Positions 6,885-10,745 of a DNA stretch of 10,745 nt are shown here, one piece after another (within the stretch, counting starts at the first letter, position 1; every line of letters starts with the position of its first letter). Made by a program: the position numbers and the translations under genes. The notes beneath the pieces were generated by a model. The model was not told the origin of the DNA. It saw nothing but the letters and a program-made list of their open reading frames with translations, and did not search any database. Source of the stretch: Candidatus Zhuqueibacterota bacterium 4484_87 (GTDB taxonomy: Bacteria; Zhuqueibacterota; Zhuqueibacteria; Thermofontimicrobiales; Thermofontimicrobiaceae); the NCBI GenBank assembly GCA_002085355.1, contig NATN01000053.1:1-10745 (forward strand), given 5' to 3'.

Positions 6885-7328
6885 ATGGAAAATGTAATTT
6901 CAGCAAATATTGATAACAATCTTTTATCAAAACAAGAACGGCTGTTGCGTTTTTTCCTCGCGCTGACAGCCGTTGTTATTTTTTTTGCTATTTATTTCTG
7001 GGATCCAATCACGCATCCGTTAACAGTCTGTAAATTTCACGAGTTAACCGGCGTTAGTTGTCCGACATGCGGCATGAGCCGTTCAGTTCAAGCCGCGGCA
7101 CATCTTCGTTTCGTGGAATCTATTAGATTCCATGGCGCTGGCTGGGTCGTGCTCGCCGGATTGGTTTTTCTCTTTTTCCGAACAATGACGGAAGCGGTGC
7201 AGGGGAAAAAATTGCACATTATCATTTCCGCCCGACAAAAGAAATTGATTTTTTGGGGAATAATTTCTCTGTGGATTTTGTCGTGGTTCATAAACATCGC
7301 AAGAGATTTGAATCTTCTGATTTGGTAA
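6885..7328 (+). CDS. DUF2752-family small membrane protein
   Basis: The 147-residue product has three hydrophobic stretches (about 23-39, 86-100, 122-138). The diagnostic DUF2752 signature lies at 49-66: C49-x-FHELTGVSCP-TCGMSRS, i.e. a Cys, an FH-LTG turn, then CPxCGxxR. The three cysteines (49, 59, 62) and the following Arg are the conserved core of the family. They suggest metal binding or a redox/structural site at a membrane face, but no function is established. The N-terminal 20 residues are polar and probably cytoplasmic. No good Shine-Dalgarno precedes the ATG, so the exact start is less certain. Translation may depend on the upstream membrane-protein gene, whose stop is 63 bases away. 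The stop codon lies inside the A-rich foot of the convergent terminator. Confidence 0.85.
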   Translation: MENVISANIDNNLLSKQERLLRFFLALTAVVIFFAIYFWDPITHPLTVCKFHELTGVSCPTCGMSRSVQAAAHLRFVESIRFHGAGWVVLAGLVFLFFRTMTEAVQGKKLHIIISARQKKLIFWGIISLWILSWFINIARDLNLLIW

Positions 7329-7356
7329 AAAACGCGCCACAGGGAAAGCGACGCGT
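7327..7356 (-). terminator. convergent terminator after the DNPH1-like gene
   Basis: On the minus strand a 7-bp stem (arms 7356-7350 and 7338-7332, one G-U pair) closes an 11-base loop and is followed by a T run (7332-7327). On the plus strand the stem has an A-C mismatch and a poorer tail (CTCTTTTG), so it is mainly a minus-strand terminator, though it may also stop the plus-strand DUF2752 transcript. It is 260 bases beyond the stop at 7618, so the assigned partner is an inference. Confidence 0.55.
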
Positions 7357-7392
7357 CTCTTTTGCTTCATTCCTTGTTTCCATTCAGCCAAC

Positions 7393-7589
7393 GAGACACG
7401 GAGGGCACAGAGATAATTAGTTTATTTTTTTAATGGATTCGATCAAATGAAGCGATAATTTTAACTTATTCAAAAAATAAAGATCATCCAAAAACATTTG
7501 TGGCATATTCCTGAAACATTTTGGTAAACTTTATCGGGTGACTATTAAATTTTATTTTATTATTTTTCCCTCTGTGAGCTCTGCGCCTC
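7393..7589. repeat. AT-rich element bounded by inverted GAGACACGGAGG-like arms
   Basis: The left arm (7393-7412, top strand) and right arm (7589-7570, bottom strand) match at 15 of 20 positions, with the shared inner end CACAGAG. The right-hand sequence continues on the bottom strand outward as CCGCAG. The roughly 155 bases between the arms are much more AT-rich than the flanking genes. Purine-rich GAG/CACAGAGG-type intergenic sequences of this style recur in many environmental bacterial genomes, often as pairs around small inserted genes, so this may be an empty or decayed unit. The interior holds only a 29-codon ORF on the minus strand (7417-7506). No transposase is present. Confidence 0.45.
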
Positions 7590-7617
7590 TGCGGCAAATA
7601 TTTTGTTAGTTGAATAG

Positions 7618-8040
7618 TTACCATTCCTTATAATCAAGAAATTGATCAACCAGTTTTTTTAATTCATCTATATCGCGATAAGTCTCGATGCGGACATTTT
7701 CCGCAGTATTACCCGTTATCATCCTGCTAACGAACAGTCCCTCCTGATAAAGGCATAAAACCGGCACACCCCGTTTTTCAGCATAACAAATCTCATAGCC
7801 CACCCCCAACGATGGATTAGAGACTTCAGCGATGACAGCTTCAGCCTCATCCAGCATCTCAACATCCCGCGTGTAGATTTCTTCAGGAGAAAATTTTTTC
7901 TCCCACTCAAAAATATCGTCTTTGACAATATGTTCAGAAAGCACCTCGTGCCCTGCTTGTTTTAAATGATCAACAATCTGTTTGTAACTATCGACAAATT
8001 TTCTGCCTCCGGCAATGGAGCCGCAAAAATAAATTTTCAT
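7618..8040 (-). CDS. DNPH1/Rcl-like 2'-deoxynucleoside 5'-phosphate N-hydrolase
   Basis: Members of this branch of the nucleoside 2-deoxyribosyltransferase superfamily split the N-glycosidic bond of deoxynucleoside monophosphates. Mammalian DNPH1 removes 5-hydroxymethyl-dUMP from the nucleotide pool. The 140-residue product begins MKIYFCGSIAGGR, very close to the mammalian opening YFCGSIRGGR, and contains AEVSNPSLGVGYE at 71-83. The active-site set can be placed: Y4, H37, D59, S77, E83 (catalytic Glu) and S105 in SRMITGN for the phosphate. Spacings D-S-E match the mammalian enzyme. The length is normal for a bacterial member and there is no signal peptide. The start has AAAGGA five bases upstream. 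It overlaps by ATGA an open frame that continues from the helicase gene upstream, suggesting translational coupling. A general nucleoside deoxyribosyltransferase is less likely given the phosphate-site Ser. Confidence 0.9.
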   Translation of the reverse strand: MKIYFCGSIAGGRKFVDSYKQIVDHLKQAGHEVLSEHIVKDDIFEWEKKFSPEEIYTRDVEMLDEAEAVIAEVSNPSLGVGYEICYAEKRGVPVLCLYQEGLFVSRMITGNTAENVRIETYRDIDELKKLVDQFLDYKEW

Positions 8041-8183
8041 ATCAATCCTTTCTCTGTTAATACTTCTTTTGCTCCATCAGTATTGAGCTTCTGAACTATT
8101 TGCTTCTCTCGCTTTTTTAAAATTTTGTGTTCGAGTATTGTGAGTGCGTTGGGTATCAGCTTTGTTTTTCCAAGTTGAACAAA
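8037..8183 (-). other. 48-codon open extension in frame after the helicase stop
   Basis: Directly after the TGA at 8186-8184 the same reading frame stays open for 48 sense codons. The predicted peptide runs FVQLGKTKLIPNALTILEHK and then KILKKREKQ through AKEVLTEKGLI. It ends in a TGA that overlaps the ATG of the DNPH1-like gene by ATGA. The composition looks protein-like (amphipathic, Lys/Leu-rich), but there is no ATG or GTG in this frame and only a TTG next to the end, so it cannot be a normal independent gene. It may be a former or read-through C-terminus of the helicase, the remnant of a deleted gene, or a chance open stretch. Confidence 0.35.
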
Positions 8184-10745
8184 TCATGACAAATCAATTT
8201 TAACATATTTCGCCTCTACGTGATAGTCCTGATCCTTGACAACAGGCAGCTCTTTTACTGCCTGTCTGTAAATTTCAATCTGCTCCTCGTGCCATACTTC
8301 CCCTGATTTGTAATCCAGAATCATGATCTGCTTTTTCGTTTGATTTACCATCATGCGATCAATGCGAAACTGGGCGCCGGTACGCACTTCCGAACCGGGC
8401 TCACTACCGGAGAAGACGGTCAATTCGGTGAAGACCTGATCCCAATTTTTACGGGAAAAGAAAATTTCATTCTCATCCAAAAATTTATTTGTGCGCGCAA
8501 TGATCTGCTCGAGCATCAAAGAAGGCAGCAAGCTACCGTATTTCATCATGGTACGTTTTCTGGCAAAATCACGGGCTTTTTTTTCGTCAAATTTAATGAA
8601 CGATAAATAGTAATGAGCCACATCGCCCTTGACCGCCGACCTATCCCGCACAAAACGACGGATTAACTCCCCTCTTTCCATTTCCGCTGTCTCGTCCGAG
8701 ATCGGAACAACGTCTTTGAACTGTTCAAATGTCAAATATGAGGGGATGTGATGAAAGCTCCTGCCGGCTTCCGACGGTGAGATCTGGGATTTTTCTGAAT
8801 GAAGTAAATCCCCCATCCCGCCGACCCAATCGAAATCATTTTCATCAGCGGCTTCTTTTTCCTCTAAAAAGGAATACAACGTTCTTGCAACCAATCTATC
8901 GACTCGGACCATTTTTCCCCCATCAAGTCCGGAGAAAAAATCGGTCAAACCTTTCTTATTTTGAAATGCGAAAAATAAAAGCAAATTCAGCATCTCGACA
9001 GCTTCGCGGATTTTAGATGCTTCATAAAGACGATGCATACTGGAGAATGGCAAAACTTTATCATAATTATAAGTAAAAGCGAAATCCTCCAGCCTGCTGT
9101 AGTCACGACTGTATGCTGGATAAAAATTAATCTGGCCATGATTCCGGTTGCCGGTACCGCTCAAATTCCATAGCACGATCACATTCTCAAATTCCAGTCC
9201 CTTTGCCTTATGAATTGTCAGCAAACGAACGGCATCAATCGTTTCCAGTCCGGCTTGTTTGAAAGACTCAGATCTCTGCAAATCGTCACAAAATTGCAAA
9301 AAGCCGCGCAAATCATGGGTGTATGTCTGGCGGTCACTTTCAAATAATGCGATCACTTCAAAAAACAAGTGAATATTTTTCAAATCATTTTCCTGTTTGA
9401 AGATATTGACCACTCCGTAATGTTCGAGTACGTTTTTTGTGATCGCTAATATCCCGTTTCCCTGACCGGAAATTTTTGAAAATCTTCCGGCGTTGACCAA
9501 ACCAATTTTTTGCAGCAAAACATGAAAGTGGTCAATAGCCGGGAGTTTTTTTGCTTGTTCCAATGCCGTGGGAATATTTCCGCTCTCACGATAAATGTCA
9601 AGAAATTCCCTCATCTCATCCCCGGAGATGAGCACATAATCAGATCTCAAAAAAGCGAGCAAATGGTAAATGTCCAGATAGACGCAAAATTGGTAAAAAT
9701 AAAACAACGGCACAATCGCCGGATGCTGGATCACGGACAGCGAACTTTCAGAAATGTACGGGATGCTCAATTCGTTCAATACAGAAGCCGCAAAATCCAA
9801 ATCTTGATTTTTTCGCGCCAGAATTGCTGTGCCGGATAATGACAAAACACCGGATTGCAGCAACGGATATACCGTTTCTGTTAAAAATTTCCGCTGCCCC
9901 TGAATTTTTAGCGTTGTTGCATCTGTGCCATGTTGAGCCGCTGACAGATTGGCGAAACGCGCGCTGACACTACCGCGTTGCTCGTTTTTATTGTCAGATA
10001 TTTCTTCGTGCTGCCAATTGAGCCCCATGGATTGAAGCTGTTGCTGCAAATCACGATCGCCAAAAAGCGTATTGACAAAACGAATAATTTGTCGTTCGCT
10101 GCGATACGATTTTTTCAACGATGATGACTCTGCTCCCTGTAACGCCATGTCAAGATTCAAGAGCAAATCCCTTTCGCCGCCGCGCCAGCCATAGATGGAC
10201 TGTTTTTCGTCCCCGACAACGATCACTCCGCCATAATCTTTAACACCGCTGCCGCTAATAACCTCGCGAATCATGGGGTATAAAATTTTGTACTGAATGA
10301 CGCTGGTGTCCTGAAATTCATCGATCAGAATAAAACGAATTTTCCCGGTGAGATACTCAAAAAACTGATTGGAAACCGAGCCATCCTCGATCAACGAGAG
10401 AGTCGGATCGTAGAGGTATTTGTAAGTGTAATAGGAAATGTCGTTGTAAGTAAATTTCTTTTCCCTGAATTTGATTTCGTCATACTGCTTCAAAAGGCGT
10501 CGGGCAATTTCCCGAATTTCACCCGATTCCTGCATTCCTGCCGTGGCAAAAACCCAATCGGCAAAATATCGCAAAGCCTCTGCTAATTGCAGGAGCTGTC
10601 TTTCTTTTTCCTCTGCATCTTCCCCTTTTTTGTAAATTCTTGATCCGTTCCAAAAATTCGCTTTTTCCGGAACGTCCAATAAACCGGTGTAATTTTCCAG
10701 TAGAAATTTCTTATCATCTAATTTTTTTCTCACCAGTTCGGCAAT
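8184..10745 (-). CDS. AddA/RecB-like UvrD-family helicase with C-terminal PDDEXK nuclease, 5' end beyond window
   Basis: Recombination helicase-nucleases of this class resect double-strand DNA ends. The frame is open to the right edge, so the N-terminus, including Walker A, lies outside; 853 codons are visible. An internal GTG at 10733 is not the start. Numbered from that GTG: motif II LIDEFQDTS near 136-144, motif III GDEKQSIYGWRGGERD near 172-187, motif IV KKSYRSERQ near 205-213, and motif V RLLTIHKAKGLEFENVIVL near 500-520. Where motif VI (YVALTRA) is expected, near 580-596, there is only NLLLFFAFQNKKGL. The nuclease domain looks intact: H in KGDVAHYY near 704, E in TELTVF near 766, D in RIDRM near 789, DYKSG near 804, and QIEIYR near 817. 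A partner AddB-type gene would be expected just beyond the right edge. I leave the symbol blank because addA, recB and stand-alone family members cannot be separated here. Confidence 0.92.
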   Translation of the reverse strand: MAELVRKKLDDKKFLLENYTGLLDVPEKANFWNGSRIYKKGEDAEEKERQLLQLAEALRYFADWVFATAGMQESGEIREIARRLLKQYDEIKFREKKFTYNDISYYTYKYLYDPTLSLIEDGSVSNQFFEYLTGKIRFILIDEFQDTSVIQYKILYPMIREVISGSGVKDYGGVIVVGDEKQSIYGWRGGERDLLLNLDMALQGAESSSLKKSYRSERQIIRFVNTLFGDRDLQQQLQSMGLNWQHEEISDNKNEQRGSVSARFANLSAAQHGTDATTLKIQGQRKFLTETVYPLLQSGVLSLSGTAILARKNQDLDFAASVLNELSIPYISESSLSVIQHPAIVPLFYFYQFCVYLDIYHLLAFLRSDYVLISGDEMREFLDIYRESGNIPTALEQAKKLPAIDHFHVLLQKIGLVNAGRFSKISGQGNGILAITKNVLEHYGVVNIFKQENDLKNIHLFFEVIALFESDRQTYTHDLRGFLQFCDDLQRSESFKQAGLETIDAVRLLTIHKAKGLEFENVIVLWNLSGTGNRNHGQINFYPAYSRDYSRLEDFAFTYNYDKVLPFSSMHRLYEASKIREAVEMLNLLLFFAFQNKKGLTDFFSGLDGGKMVRVDRLVARTLYSFLEEKEAADENDFDWVGGMGDLLHSEKSQISPSEAGRSFHHIPSYLTFEQFKDVVPISDETAEMERGELIRRFVRDRSAVKGDVAHYYLSFIKFDEKKARDFARKRTMMKYGSLLPSLMLEQIIARTNKFLDENEIFFSRKNWDQVFTELTVFSGSEPGSEVRTGAQFRIDRMMVNQTKKQIMILDYKSGEVWHEEQIEIYRQAVKELPVVKDQDYHVEAKYVKIDLS

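Noticed and set aside
8076..8187. 36-codon minus-strand ATG frame overlapping the helicase stop codon
   Set aside because: It begins at the ATG that overlaps the helicase TGA, but its peptide is polar and unpatterned and it lacks a ribosome-binding site. The other frame across this stretch, in phase with the helicase, is the more protein-like one.
8184..10745. Idea that the helicase, DNPH1-like gene and inverted-repeat element form a defence island
   Set aside because: RecB/AddA-like nucleases and nucleotide hydrolases are usual housekeeping genes. No recombinase, toxin or other defence-type gene is visible, and the partner region is outside the window.

Overview
The window looks like chromosomal housekeeping DNA from a diderm (Gram-negative-type) bacterium of moderately AT-rich composition. 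The evidence is an outer-membrane beta-barrel protein with a signal peptide, a CcmC/CcmD cytochrome c maturation pair, RadA with an N-terminal zinc finger, and a RecB/AddA-type helicase-nuclease. I cannot name the organism. A member of the FCB group or a related uncultured phylum would fit, but that is a weak inference. There are no rRNA, tRNA, CRISPR, phage or transposase genes.

Left part (1-2600, all minus strand): radA with a sigma70-like promoter so close to its start codon that the mRNA would be nearly leaderless, then a secreted beta-barrel protein with a clear Shine-Dalgarno and a strong rho-independent terminator.

Centre (2600-5600, minus strand): reading in the direction of transcription, dcd (dCTP deaminase), an intergenic palindrome, ccmC, a 48-codon ccmD that is easy to miss, a terminator, and a MATE-family exporter. 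No ccmA, ccmB, ccmE or ccmF is present beside ccmCD.

Plus-strand island (5570-7330): a consensus-like promoter (TTGACT-N17-TATATT), a leader of about 100 nt, a six-helix membrane protein of unknown function and a small DUF2752-type membrane protein, probably one transcript. A convergent terminator follows, then an AT-rich stretch bounded by inverted copies of a purine-rich GAGACACGGAGG-like sequence.

Right part (7600-10745, minus strand): a 5'-truncated UvrD-type helicase with a C-terminal PDDEXK nuclease (AddA/RecB-like) runs in from the right edge. After its TGA stop the same frame stays open for 48 codons and ends in an ATGA overlap with the next gene, a close bacterial relative of the mammalian nucleotide-pool sanitiser DNPH1/Rcl. 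Together with dcd, this gives the window two deoxyuridylate/deoxynucleotide-pool enzymes and two recombination/repair proteins (RadA and the helicase-nuclease). The most notable observations are the in-frame extension behind the helicase, the unrecognisable motif VI in that helicase, the hidden ccmD with a tail resembling that of CcmC, and the DNPH1-like gene placed directly behind a recombination nuclease. I found no convincing new multi-gene system.
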